From NCBI GenBank assembly GCA_025455225.1, contig JALOMY010000181.1, positions 1 to 6,267 on the forward strand: a DNA stretch of 6,267 bases, read 5' to 3'. Every line of letters begins with the position of its first letter. Position 1 is the first letter of the stretch. Both the position numbers and the translations under genes were made by a program. This document shows, piece after piece, positions 1 to 6,267 of this stretch. A model generated the notes under the pieces. That model worked only from the letters and a program-made list of their open reading frames with translations. It was not told the DNA's origin and searched no databases. This stretch comes from Cyclobacteriaceae bacterium. GTDB taxonomy: Bacteria > Bacteroidota > Bacteroidia > Cytophagales > Cyclobacteriaceae.

Positions 1-1
1 G

Positions 2-913
2 GAAGCAGTTAATGAAGCCATTGCCATCGGTGAACAAGCCCGCATGCCGGTACAGATTTCTCACTTTAAAGTAACCTATAAACCCAACTGGGGAAAATCT
101 ATTACTACGTTGCAGCAGGTAGAGCAAGCCCGACTGCGCGGGATTGATGTAACTATTGATCAGTATCCCTACGTGGCCAGCAGTACAACGTTAAGCACAC
201 AGGTACCGAGCTGGGTATTTTCAGGAGGAACAGATTCAGTGCAGTGGCGACTGAATGATAAAGCCACGCGCATGCGCATCAAACAGGAAATGGTGGATGA
301 GTTAAAGAAGAAAAAACTAAAGAATTACAGTTATGCCATGATTGCGCGGTATGCACCAGACAGCACCTATAATGGCAAGACCATTACTGATGTAAATAAG
401 CTGAAAGGTCGCAAGACAAAACCCATGCAGGAAGCCGAAACCATCCTGGAGTTAATTGCATCAACGGAACGCGTTCAAATGGTTTATTTCAGCATGGATG
501 AAGCAGACCTCAGACGAATTGCGCAATACCCGTTTAACATGTTTGCATCGGATGCGGGCATTAACCGGTACGGCACCAACATGCCACATCCACGGGCCTA
601 TGGTACCAATGCCCGGGTGCTTGGGTACTATGTACGTGAATTAAAATTGATTCGCCTGGAAGAAGCCGTTCGGAGAATGACTTCACTTCCTGCAACACGA
701 TTCAATCTTCATGACCGGGGTTTACTTCGCGAAGGCATGGCTGCCGATATTGTTGTATTTGATGAACAAAAGGTAGGAGACCGGGCCACTTTTGAAAAAC
801 CACATGCTTATTCAGAGGGATTTGAATACGTAATTGTAAATGGTAAGATCACTGCAGAGAAGGGTAAACACACAGGTGTACGCAACGGTGTTACGTTAAA
901 GCCAGGCCGTTAA
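2..913 (+). CDS. N-acyl-D-amino-acid deacylase-like amidohydrolase, C-terminal part (5' truncated by window edge)
   Basis: The frame is open from base 2, and the ATG at 44 is internal: the 14 codons before it continue the family sequence. About 303 residues are visible of a family that is usually about 500 or more, so the N-terminal HxH metal site and any signal peptide lie outside the window. Visible hallmarks of the D-aminoacylase branch of the amidohydrolase superfamily are Q-I-S-H-F-K (His at 62-64, expected metal ligand), D-Q-Y-P-Y-x-A-S-S-T (codons around 158-190), F-S-M-D-E, A-S-D-A (Asp at 551-553, expected catalytic acid), H-P-R-A-Y-G-T, and the C-terminal M-T-S-L-P-A and A-A-D-I-V-V-F-D strands of the composite beta domain. 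Known members hydrolyse N-acyl-D-amino acids to a D-amino acid and a carboxylate. The exact substrate cannot be read here, and a related dihydroorotase-like or dipeptidase activity is possible. A serine hydrolase gene follows 69 bp downstream on the same strand. Confidence 0.88.
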   Translation, partial: EAVNEAIAIGEQARMPVQISHFKVTYKPNWGKSITTLQQVEQARLRGIDVTIDQYPYVASSTTLSTQVPSWVFSGGTDSVQWRLNDKATRMRIKQEMVDELKKKKLKNYSYAMIARYAPDSTYNGKTITDVNKLKGRKTKPMQEAETILELIASTERVQMVYFSMDEADLRRIAQYPFNMFASDAGINRYGTNMPHPRAYGTNARVLGYYVRELKLIRLEEAVRRMTSLPATRFNLHDRGLLREGMAADIVVFDEQKVGDRATFEKPHAYSEGFEYVIVNGKITAEKGKHTGVRNGVTLKPGR

Positions 914-982
914 TTATCATTATATTGAAACTTTAGCGTGTAATTTCACGTCTAATCCACATTCACCATAAATCCTCCACTT
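914..982. other. Intergenic gap between the amidohydrolase and the serine hydrolase
   Basis: This 69-bp AT-rich gap has no convincing TAnnTTTG -7 box with a TTG at 17-23 bp, and no strong hairpin followed by a T run. A 4-bp inverted repeat (CGTG at 937-940, CACG at 947-950) is too weak to call. No Shine-Dalgarno sequence precedes the ATG at 983; the nearby TCCTCC is the complement of one. Co-transcription of the two flanking genes is therefore plausible but not shown. Confidence 0.45.
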
Positions 983-2635
983 ATGCGCATATCCTTAATT
1001 ACCCTATTACTTTTCTTTTTCGGCTTTGTTCTTCACGCACAAAATTCATCTGTACAGGCCGAACTGGATAAAAAGTTAACCCAGCAGTTCGGAACCAAGG
1101 AAGAACCCGGAGTATCCGTACTGGTTATGGAAAAAGGAAAAGTGGTGCTGAAGAAGGGGTATGGATATTCGAATTTGGAAAAGAAGGAAGCCATTAACCC
1201 TGATGATGTATTTCGTATCGGTTCCATTACAAAGCAGTTTACTTCCACTGCGATTTTGAAATTGGTGGAGCAACGAAAAATTAATTTAAATGATGATATC
1301 TCTAAATACCTTCCGGATTTTAAAACAACTCATCCGGTTACCGTTGAGCAACTCCTGAATCATACGTCTGGTATAAAAAGTTACACCAGTCTTCCGGAAA
1401 TCATGTCAACCGAAAGCAAGAAAAAGAAAATGACGATAAACGAAATGCTTTCGGTAATTCAAAAGCAGCCGGCTGATTTTGCTCCGGGTGAACAGTGGTT
1501 GTACAATAATTCGGGTTATTTTTTGCTCGGAGCCATCCTTGAGAAAGTAACCGGAATGACATATCGGGATTACATAACAAAAACATTCTTTAAACCCCTC
1601 GGCATGAAATCGTCATTTGTTGACGATGCCCAACCCATTGCCAACCTTGTAACAGGTTATGCGCGGAAATCGGCAACTGAATTTACCATTGCCGATTATG
1701 TTGATCCCTCGATTCCCTACTCTGCCGGCTCTATATTTTCTACGGTTGATGATTTGTATAAATGGAACCAGGCCATCTTCAGTTATAAACTCGTGAAAAA
1801 AGATTTGCTGGAAAAAGCATGGACACCAACCCAGTTGAAAAACGGAGCGCTGGAGAGTTATGGATATGGCTGGCAATTAGGCAGGGTGGGAACTCTTAGA
1901 GCCATCGGTCATGGTGGAGGTATTGATGGATTTGTTTCATTCGAGGTTTATGTTCCTGAAAAACAAATTTATGTGTGTGTACTGGCCAACACGGGATTGC
2001 CGATTGAGGATATTGCCTATTCGCTTCTTGAAACAACAGCCGGTGCTACAAAACAAAAACCTGAGCCAGTGGTTCTTAACGCCAGCGAGTTGGAACAGTA
2101 TATCGGTGTTTATTCCATCGATGCCAATCAGGAGCGCGTCATTACGTATAAGGAAGGTAAGGTGTATTCACAACGCACCGGAGGCGATCGTCTTGAGATA
2201 TATCCTTATACTAAAGACAAATTCGCATTTAAAGAATCCAACTCAGAAATCCTGTTTACCCGAAATAGTGACGGTAGTATTGCCGGTATGCAACTGATCG
2301 GTCGCGATTGGGTACAGCAAACAGCAACACGAACTAATAAACCCATACCGGCAGAACGTGTGGCCATTACCCTGAGTGCTGAAGAGTTTGACGTATTTGC
2401 AGGTGAATATGAGTTGGCTCCCGGATTTATTCTAAAAGTTTGGCGGGAAGAAAATCAATTTAAAACGCAGGCCACGGGTCAACCCCCATTTGATATTTAC
2501 CCCGAAAGTTCATCGAAATTTTTCCTGAAGGTAGTGGATGCCCAGTTGGAGTTTAACCGCAATGACCAGGGTGAAGTTACCGGGTTAACCCTCTTCCAGG
2601 GCGGAAGACAGATGCCGGCAAAGAAGATTAATTAA
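983..2635 (+). CDS. Exported serine hydrolase, class C beta-lactamase / D-alanyl-D-alanine peptidase fold, with two C-terminal repeat domains
   Basis: The protein has 550 residues. Residues 1-19 form a signal peptide: a short basic start, a hydrophobic core and likely cleavage after L-H-A before Q20. There is no lipobox Cys. Residues about 25-355 are a Beta-lactamase (PF00144-type) domain with the full catalytic set: S81-I-T-K84 (nucleophile Ser and general-base Lys), Y174-N-N176 (the YxN motif), and H310-G-G-G313 in place of KTG. L-L-N-H-T-S-G (124-130) and A-G-S-I-F-S-T (248-254) are also typical of the family. Two similar modules follow, at about 365-446 and 464-550, each opening with L-(N/S)-A-x-E-(L/F) and then G-x-Y six residues further on, resembling the DUF3471-type domains appended to such hydrolases. 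The protein ends without a recognisable T9SS sorting domain, so a periplasmic location is likely. Family members include esterases, D-aminopeptidases and DD-peptidases, and true beta-lactamase activity should not be assumed. The start is fixed by the signal peptide. Confidence 0.93.
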   Translation: MRISLITLLLFFFGFVLHAQNSSVQAELDKKLTQQFGTKEEPGVSVLVMEKGKVVLKKGYGYSNLEKKEAINPDDVFRIGSITKQFTSTAILKLVEQRKINLNDDISKYLPDFKTTHPVTVEQLLNHTSGIKSYTSLPEIMSTESKKKKMTINEMLSVIQKQPADFAPGEQWLYNNSGYFLLGAILEKVTGMTYRDYITKTFFKPLGMKSSFVDDAQPIANLVTGYARKSATEFTIADYVDPSIPYSAGSIFSTVDDLYKWNQAIFSYKLVKKDLLEKAWTPTQLKNGALESYGYGWQLGRVGTLRAIGHGGGIDGFVSFEVYVPEKQIYVCVLANTGLPIEDIAYSLLETTAGATKQKPEPVVLNASELEQYIGVYSIDANQERVITYKEGKVYSQRTGGDRLEIYPYTKDKFAFKESNSEILFTRNSDGSIAGMQLIGRDWVQQTATRTNKPIPAERVAITLSAEEFDVFAGEYELAPGFILKVWREENQFKTQATGQPPFDIYPESSSKFFLKVVDAQLEFNRNDQGEVTGLTLFQGGRQMPAKKIN

Positions 2636-2637
2636 TC
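2626..2637. repeat. 12-bp perfect palindrome at the convergent gene junction
   Basis: GATTAATTAATC equals its own reverse complement and spans the TAA stop (2633-2635) of the serine hydrolase. A second TTAATC copy occurs at 2649-2654, over the stop codon of lipA. The palindrome is AT-rich and has no loop or T-run, so it does not look like an intrinsic terminator. It may simply reflect the AT-rich codons at the gene end. Confidence 0.4.
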
Positions 2638-2648
2638 AAGCAACGGAG

Positions 2649-3536
2649 TTAATCGATGGGAACGTTTACGTGACGTTCGGCATGATAGGAAGAGCGCACC
2701 AAAGGCCCGGCTTCAACATACCGGAGTCCGCGTTTCAGTCCCTCTTCCTTATACATTTCAAAGGTATCCGGATGAATATACTCGGCTACCTCCAGGTGCA
2801 TTTTGGTAGGTTGCAAATACTGGCCAAGGGTAAGAATCAACAAGCCGTTTTCCACGAGGTCATCCATAGCTTTAAATACCTCTTCCCTGGTTTCGCCAAG
2901 ACCTAACATAATACCGGATTTGGTTCGTCTGCCGGCTTCCCGGATGCGTTTGATCTGCTCCAGGCTACGTTCGTATTTGGCTTGTGGCCGTACAATGCGA
3001 TAAAGACGGCCAACAGTTTCCATATTATGGCTCACCACTTCCTGGCCACCTTCAATCATCCGGTACAAGGCATCCCAGTTTCCTTTTGTGTCCGGTATTA
3101 ACGTTTCGATGGTTGTTTCCGGGCTTACTTTTTTGGTTTCTATTACGGTTTGGTACCAGATTTCAGCACCGCGGTCTTTCAGTTCATCGCGGTTAACCGA
3201 AGTAATGACGGCATGCTTAACGCCCATTAATTTAATGGCTTCTGCAACCCGCCTGGGTTCATCAACATCGTATTCGGTGGGTCTGCCTGTGGCTACAGCA
3301 CAAAACGTACAGCTTCGGGTGCAGATATTGCCGAGGATCATAAAAGTTGCCGTTCCGGCACCCCAGCACTCACCCATATTGGGGCAGTTACCACTCTCAC
3401 AAATGGTATGTAACTTATGGGTATCGACAAGCCTGCGTACCTTAGCGTATTCAGGTCCAACCGGTAACTTAACCCGAAGCCAGTTCGGTTTACGTTGACG
3501 CAATTGCTCTGCCGATACGGTGGGTAGCTCGATCAT
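2649..3536 (-). CDS. lipA: Lipoyl synthase LipA (radical SAM)
   Basis: The protein has 295 residues, full length for the family in this phylum. LipA inserts two sulfur atoms at C6 and C8 of octanoyl groups attached to carrier domains (GcvH and the E2 subunits of 2-oxoacid dehydrogenases), in the cytoplasm. Both iron-sulfur sites are intact. C46-E-S-G-N-C51-P-N-M-G-E-C57 binds the auxiliary [4Fe-4S] cluster that is consumed as the sulfur donor, and C72-T-R-S-C76-T-F-C79 is the radical-SAM CxxxCxxC motif. The C-terminal R281-S-S-Y284 motif supplies the serine ligand of the auxiliary cluster. Other family blocks are V-V-S-H-N-M-E-T-V, G-L-G-E-T and G-Q-Y-L-Q-P-T. The ATG at 3534-3536 is the earliest possible start because an in-frame TAA lies three codons upstream. 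The gene is 34 bp downstream of gcvH, so co-transcription is likely. Its 3' end faces the serine hydrolase 13 bp away. Confidence 0.97.
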   Translation of the reverse strand: MIELPTVSAEQLRQRKPNWLRVKLPVGPEYAKVRRLVDTHKLHTICESGNCPNMGECWGAGTATFMILGNICTRSCTFCAVATGRPTEYDVDEPRRVAEAIKLMGVKHAVITSVNRDELKDRGAEIWYQTVIETKKVSPETTIETLIPDTKGNWDALYRMIEGGQEVVSHNMETVGRLYRIVRPQAKYERSLEQIKRIREAGRRTKSGIMLGLGETREEVFKAMDDLVENGLLILTLGQYLQPTKMHLEVAEYIHPDTFEMYKEEGLKRGLRYVEAGPLVRSSYHAERHVNVPID

Positions 3537-3544
3537 CTTCCTTT
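3537..3544 (-). promoter_or_regulatory. Possible ribosome-binding site of lipA
   Basis: Read on the minus strand, the purine tract AAAGGAAG directly abuts the lipA ATG. It resembles a Shine-Dalgarno sequence, but the spacing is unusually short, about two bases after AAAGGA. Bacteroidota often do without this signal, so its role is uncertain. Confidence 0.4.
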
Positions 3545-3570
3545 AAAATTCTGAATACAGTAAAAACAGA

Positions 3571-3951
3571 TTACTGCCCGATAAGTTCCTTGTATTGTGC
3601 AGCTGTCAGCAAGCCATCGGCTTCTGAAGCATTACCGATCTGAACTTTCACCATCCATCCTTCGCCATACGGATCGGAATTTACTTTTTCCGGACTTCCA
3701 TCAAGGGCAGCATTTACTTCGAGCACCTTGCCGCTTATAGGCATATACAGATCAGATACTGTTTTTACGGCTTCCACGGTTCCGAATACATCGTGTTGCT
3801 TCAGTTCTTGTCCAACGGTATTGATGTCTACATAAACGATATCACCCAGTTCGTTCTGTGCGAAATCGGTAATACCAATAACGGCTGTCGTACCTGAAAT
3901 CTTAACCCATTCATGGTCTTTGGTGTACTTTAAATCGGAAGGGATGTTCAT
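3571..3951 (-). CDS. gcvH: Glycine cleavage system H protein
   Basis: The protein has 126 residues, the normal length for the family. It is the lipoyl-bearing shuttle of the glycine cleavage complex, carrying the aminomethyl group from the P protein (glycine decarboxylase) to the T protein and being reoxidised by the L protein. The N-terminus has the typical Y-T-K-D-H-E-W block (9-15), followed by G-I-T-D-F-A-Q (26-32) and L-G-D-I-V-Y-V (35-41). The lipoylation site is G-T-V-E-A-V-K63-T-V-S-D, so K63 is the modified lysine. N-S-D-P-Y-G-E-G-W-M (91-100) completes the fold. No gcvP or gcvT is in the window. The neighbour 34 bp downstream is lipA, the enzyme that completes the cofactor carried at K63. 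The start matches the family N-terminus, and no Shine-Dalgarno sequence precedes it. Confidence 0.97.
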   Translation of the reverse strand: MNIPSDLKYTKDHEWVKISGTTAVIGITDFAQNELGDIVYVDINTVGQELKQHDVFGTVEAVKTVSDLYMPISGKVLEVNAALDGSPEKVNSDPYGEGWMVKVQIGNASEADGLLTAAQYKELIGQ

Positions 3952-3970
3952 AGTGATGATTTTATCGGGC

Positions 3971-4000
3971 CAAAAATAGATAAGTTCAAGGAAGTTTCAA
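3971..4000 (-). promoter_or_regulatory. Predicted Bacteroidota-type promoter of gcvH-lipA
   Basis: On the minus strand, TATTTTTG (3978-3971) matches the -7 consensus TAnnTTTG exactly. A TTG (4000-3998) lies 19 bp upstream, within the 17-23 bp spacing described for Flavobacterium promoters. Transcription would start roughly 12-16 bases before the gcvH ATG, giving a very short leader without a Shine-Dalgarno sequence. The match is by eye, and short AT-rich motifs of this kind also arise by chance. Confidence 0.6.
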
Positions 4001-4014
4001 GATGAAGCTTGAAA
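3995..4014. repeat. Inverted repeat between sprA and gcvH (operator or weak terminator candidate)
   Basis: The arms TTTCAAG (3995-4001) and CTTGAAA (4008-4014) are perfect 7-bp complements around a 6-base loop (ATGAAG on the plus strand). The element overlaps the TTG of the predicted gcvH promoter, as a repressor or activator site might. It also lies about 70 bp after the sprA stop codon, where a terminator would be expected, but no T-run follows on the minus strand, which argues against a standard intrinsic terminator. Confidence 0.4.
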
Positions 4015-4082
4015 TAACGCGGCAATCAAACCGGACAATAAAATAGGACAAGGAAAAGGTGGTTTATGGCAGCCGGCTACTT

Positions 4083-6267
4083 TTACTGGGCCAGGCTGAA
4101 CCGAACCTGAACACCAAACCGGGTAGTGGATCTGCGGAATGAATTCGATACCTGCGGATCGTTAATGGTTCGTTCAAAATACGCCTGAACGTTCAGTTTC
4201 TGATTGACTACATAACTAATGTTCGGTCTTAATTGGAAGTTAATGTTGCCGTTGGTCAGCACATTCAACTCCTCGATCTTTCGCTGGATGGTGGACTGAT
4301 CGCTGATCGTTAGATTTAACCGGAACGTAACATCATTTTTCAATACCACAGTTCGCCCCTGTGATTTAATGGGCATTTTCATATTGTTCTTGGTATAGCC
4401 CATCTCAATAGAAAAATCCTTACTGTTCACTTCAGTAATTTGTGCATTCGAAACGTTAAGAGCCAGTTCGCGTTTGGTTTTATATTCAGCACGTGCGGTT
4501 AACCGGCTTTTTGTTCGCACGTTGATTCCAATCAGGGGTGCGAACTGTTCCGAAATCAAAACCTGGCTGATTACATAAATCGGAACCGGCCTTCCGGCAT
4601 CGTTCGTAATGGTTGAATAGATACCATTGTTGTAGTTTTCCAGCGGTACGTTCAAACTTAAATCCCCCGTGTTTTCATATTGCAGGGAGTTGGAAAAATT
4701 AAGTACTGAATAGGTTGCATTGTATCCGTGACTGATGGTAATGGATTGGAAAATGTTTTTGAACGCCTGGAGCTTATTCAAACCATTATAATCCACGCGC
4801 CAGCCGGGCAGCGGTGTGCGCGGAAACGGAGTTAAACTTGTTTTCTCTACACCTTTTCCTGTGTATGTGGCGATGAAGGCCGGAATGAGAACATCCTGAC
4901 TGATGGAATCGTATTCAAATCCCGGATTAACCCGGGCGAATTTCTGCTGAACGTCAATCAGGTTTTGTTCGAATTCCTGGAATACGGATGAAACCAGGTC
5001 GTTGTTATCGGTTTTGAAGGTCGTGTTAATCGCAATGGTTGAAATGCGGTAGCTGCCAAAACGGTTGGGATTGAGGGAAACATAATTATTCTGAATATCA
5101 TCGAATCTGAAAATCTCCTGGTATCCATCGGTGATGTCTTTCTTAATATCAAGCTGAATTTTCAGATCGTTGGCCGGCTCAATGTTGGCGCGCGCTGTCA
5201 GTGACTGGGTAGCCGATTGCGTAAAGGGCGTGGTAAGTGCATTTGATTTAATCAACCAATTATTTTCTGCTGCTTTGAATCGGATATCCGGATCCTGACC
5301 ACCCAGAATGAAATTCCATCCGGGAGCATCAAATCCTTTATCCATACCAAACAAGTAGGGCGTTGGCTGAAAGCCGGGTAAGATGGTTCCTTCAATTACC
5401 GAGTAGGTTCCATTAATAGATCGGACGGACATTAGCAACCTAAGAAAACCTTTGATGGCTGAAGGTGTAGTTCGAACCGTATCGGGCTTTTGGTTGGCTT
5501 GCGGCCGTATAGATGCCGGGCGTGGTGGTGTATTTATATTCTTAAGAAATCCAACTTTGTTGTAAAGTTTAACCAGGTCAAGTCGACCAGTTATCGTCTG
5601 ATCGCGATTGTTTTGAATGGTGTGCTTGAAATCAAGGCTGTCGGGTAAATCGAGGGGATCAGGATTTAGCGGATCATCTGGCCGGTTAACCGGTCCTGAA
5701 CGCCATGCGTAATTGGCCTGGTACCGGTATTCGGCTCCGATCCAATCCGTGATGGGAAATTTATCCAGCGGAATAATGTAATTGACTGTGAAGCTTTGAT
5801 CGAAATTTTTCATCCTCCCGAATTTTTTCAGGTTGGTCTTAACGCTGTCACGTTTCTCAGCAGTATCAATATCACCTTCAGGTTCATCAACAATTGCATT
5901 TGCTCGTGCTGCATAAGTAAATGACAGATTCTTGGAAATATTCCATTGTACATTATATGTGCGGTTGAAGGTAAAGTACTTCAGATAATTTGGATCTGAA
6001 CTTGAAAGTGAGTTGCGGTAAATGATTCTGGAGAATGAACGGTCAAGATCACCCCTAACCATAATGGAAGTAGGTAATAAGCTCAGGTTGAAATCTTTTA
6101 TGAATTTGAGATAAGGAGCCTTTAATCCCTCTGAATTTTTAAATGGTTCGATACCGGCACCTTTAGGGGCAAAGTTGTAGGCGATGGATGCCCCCTGGTC
6201 TTTCCTCAGTGATTCGGTCAGTGTAAAATTCTTTCGGGTGTTATCGCTGTATCGATAACTAAACGAA
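4083..6267 (-). CDS. sprA: SprA, outer-membrane translocon of the type IX secretion system, C-terminal part (5' truncated by window edge)
   Basis: The frame stays open from the stop at 4083-4085 to the right edge, so 727 residues are visible; the ATG at 6060-6062 is internal. Full-length SprA proteins have about 2,400 residues, so this is roughly the last 30%. SprA forms a giant single-chain beta-barrel that exports T9SS cargo, including gliding adhesins in motile species, across the outer membrane. Recognisable SprA segments are P-Y-L-K-F-I-K-D-F-N and L-P-T-S-I near 6050-6115, G-T-I-L-P-G-F-x-P near 5365-5395, P-G-W-N-F-I-L-G-G-Q near 5295-5325, and the strongly conserved end: Q-I-T-E-V-N-S-K, L-K-N-D-V-T-F-R, Q-R-K-I-E, N-I-S-Y-V-V-N-Q-K-L-N-V-Q-A-Y-F-E-R, and the terminal R-F-G-V-Q-V-R-F-S-L-A-Q. 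Alternating polar and hydrophobic strands dominate, as in a beta-barrel. A proline-rich linker lies at about 5455-5535. No frameshift is seen. Confidence 0.94.
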   Translation of the reverse strand, partial: SFSYRYSDNTRKNFTLTESLRKDQGASIAYNFAPKGAGIEPFKNSEGLKAPYLKFIKDFNLSLLPTSIMVRGDLDRSFSRIIYRNSLSSSDPNYLKYFTFNRTYNVQWNISKNLSFTYAARANAIVDEPEGDIDTAEKRDSVKTNLKKFGRMKNFDQSFTVNYIIPLDKFPITDWIGAEYRYQANYAWRSGPVNRPDDPLNPDPLDLPDSLDFKHTIQNNRDQTITGRLDLVKLYNKVGFLKNINTPPRPASIRPQANQKPDTVRTTPSAIKGFLRLLMSVRSINGTYSVIEGTILPGFQPTPYLFGMDKGFDAPGWNFILGGQDPDIRFKAAENNWLIKSNALTTPFTQSATQSLTARANIEPANDLKIQLDIKKDITDGYQEIFRFDDIQNNYVSLNPNRFGSYRISTIAINTTFKTDNNDLVSSVFQEFEQNLIDVQQKFARVNPGFEYDSISQDVLIPAFIATYTGKGVEKTSLTPFPRTPLPGWRVDYNGLNKLQAFKNIFQSITISHGYNATYSVLNFSNSLQYENTGDLSLNVPLENYNNGIYSTITNDAGRPVPIYVISQVLISEQFAPLIGINVRTKSRLTARAEYKTKRELALNVSNAQITEVNSKDFSIEMGYTKNNMKMPIKSQGRTVVLKNDVTFRLNLTISDQSTIQRKIEELNVLTNGNINFQLRPNISYVVNQKLNVQAYFERTINDPQVSNSFRRSTTRFGVQVRFSLAQ

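Noticed and set aside
936..951. Possible terminator hairpin (CGTG/CACG) after the amidohydrolase
   Set aside because: It has only four paired bases around an AT-rich loop and no T-run, which is expected by chance.
973..979. TCCTCC just upstream of the serine hydrolase start
   Set aside because: It is the complement of a Shine-Dalgarno sequence, so it cannot serve as a ribosome-binding site for the plus-strand gene, and no minus-strand gene starts here.
1613..1876. 87-codon open frame on the minus strand within the serine hydrolase
   Set aside because: It is an antisense shadow with no family resemblance, promoter or ribosome-binding site.
1911..2297. 128-codon open frame on the plus strand, in another frame of the serine hydrolase
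   Set aside because: It is a shadow of the catalytic and first repeat domains of the real gene. Its start falls on the HGGG motif region, and its composition does not look like a protein.
3088..3498. 136-codon open frame on the plus strand, antisense to lipA
   Set aside because: It lies wholly inside the lipA coding region, whose cluster motifs are intact. Its translation shows no recognisable domain, and no start signal supports it.
4071..4078. AGCCGGCT palindrome just after the sprA stop codon
   Set aside because: It is eight bases with no extension or loop and no T-run downstream on the minus strand, too short to call a terminator or operator.
4958..5152. 64-codon open frame on the minus strand within sprA
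   Set aside because: It overlaps sprA in another frame, and the sprA frame is uninterrupted with conserved family sequence on both sides.
5455..5535. Proline-rich segment in SprA considered as an insertion or frameshift
   Set aside because: The reading frame is continuous, and the conserved SprA segments on either side are in register. It looks like a variable linker between barrel regions.

Overview
This window looks like ordinary chromosomal DNA from a member of the Bacteroidota, most likely a gliding or type IX secretion system (T9SS) bearing lineage such as the Cytophagales. The evidence is a SprA C-terminal region found only in this phylum, a signal peptide ending in H-A-Q, almost no Shine-Dalgarno sequences, and a promoter candidate that fits the Bacteroidota -33/-7 consensus (TTG, 19 bp, TAnnTTTG). 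The genus cannot be fixed from the sequence alone.

Layout. On the plus strand lie the C-terminal part of an N-acyl-D-amino-acid deacylase-like amidohydrolase (2-913, running in from the left edge) and, 69 bp later, an exported class C beta-lactamase-fold serine hydrolase with two C-terminal repeat domains (983-2635). On the minus strand, read from the right edge leftwards, are the C-terminal 727 codons of sprA (6267-4083, truncated by the window), then gcvH (3951-3571), then lipA (3536-2649). The two blocks converge with only 13 bp between the stop codons of the serine hydrolase and lipA.

How the genes fit together. gcvH encodes the lipoyl carrier (H protein) of the glycine cleavage system, and lipA encodes the radical-SAM enzyme that inserts sulfur into octanoyl chains on such carrier domains. 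An enzyme and a probable substrate therefore sit side by side, 34 bp apart, behind one predicted promoter. sprA encodes the outer-membrane translocon barrel of T9SS. It lies upstream on the same strand but is separated by a 131-bp gap holding the promoter and a small inverted repeat. The plus-strand pair may act together on D-amino-acid-containing or N-acylated peptides, but this is inferred only from family membership and adjacency.

I found no RNA genes, insertion sequences, CRISPR arrays, phage features or riboswitches, and no evidence of a new system. The findings below are modest: gene-order and regulatory observations, one domain-architecture point and one possible active-site difference.
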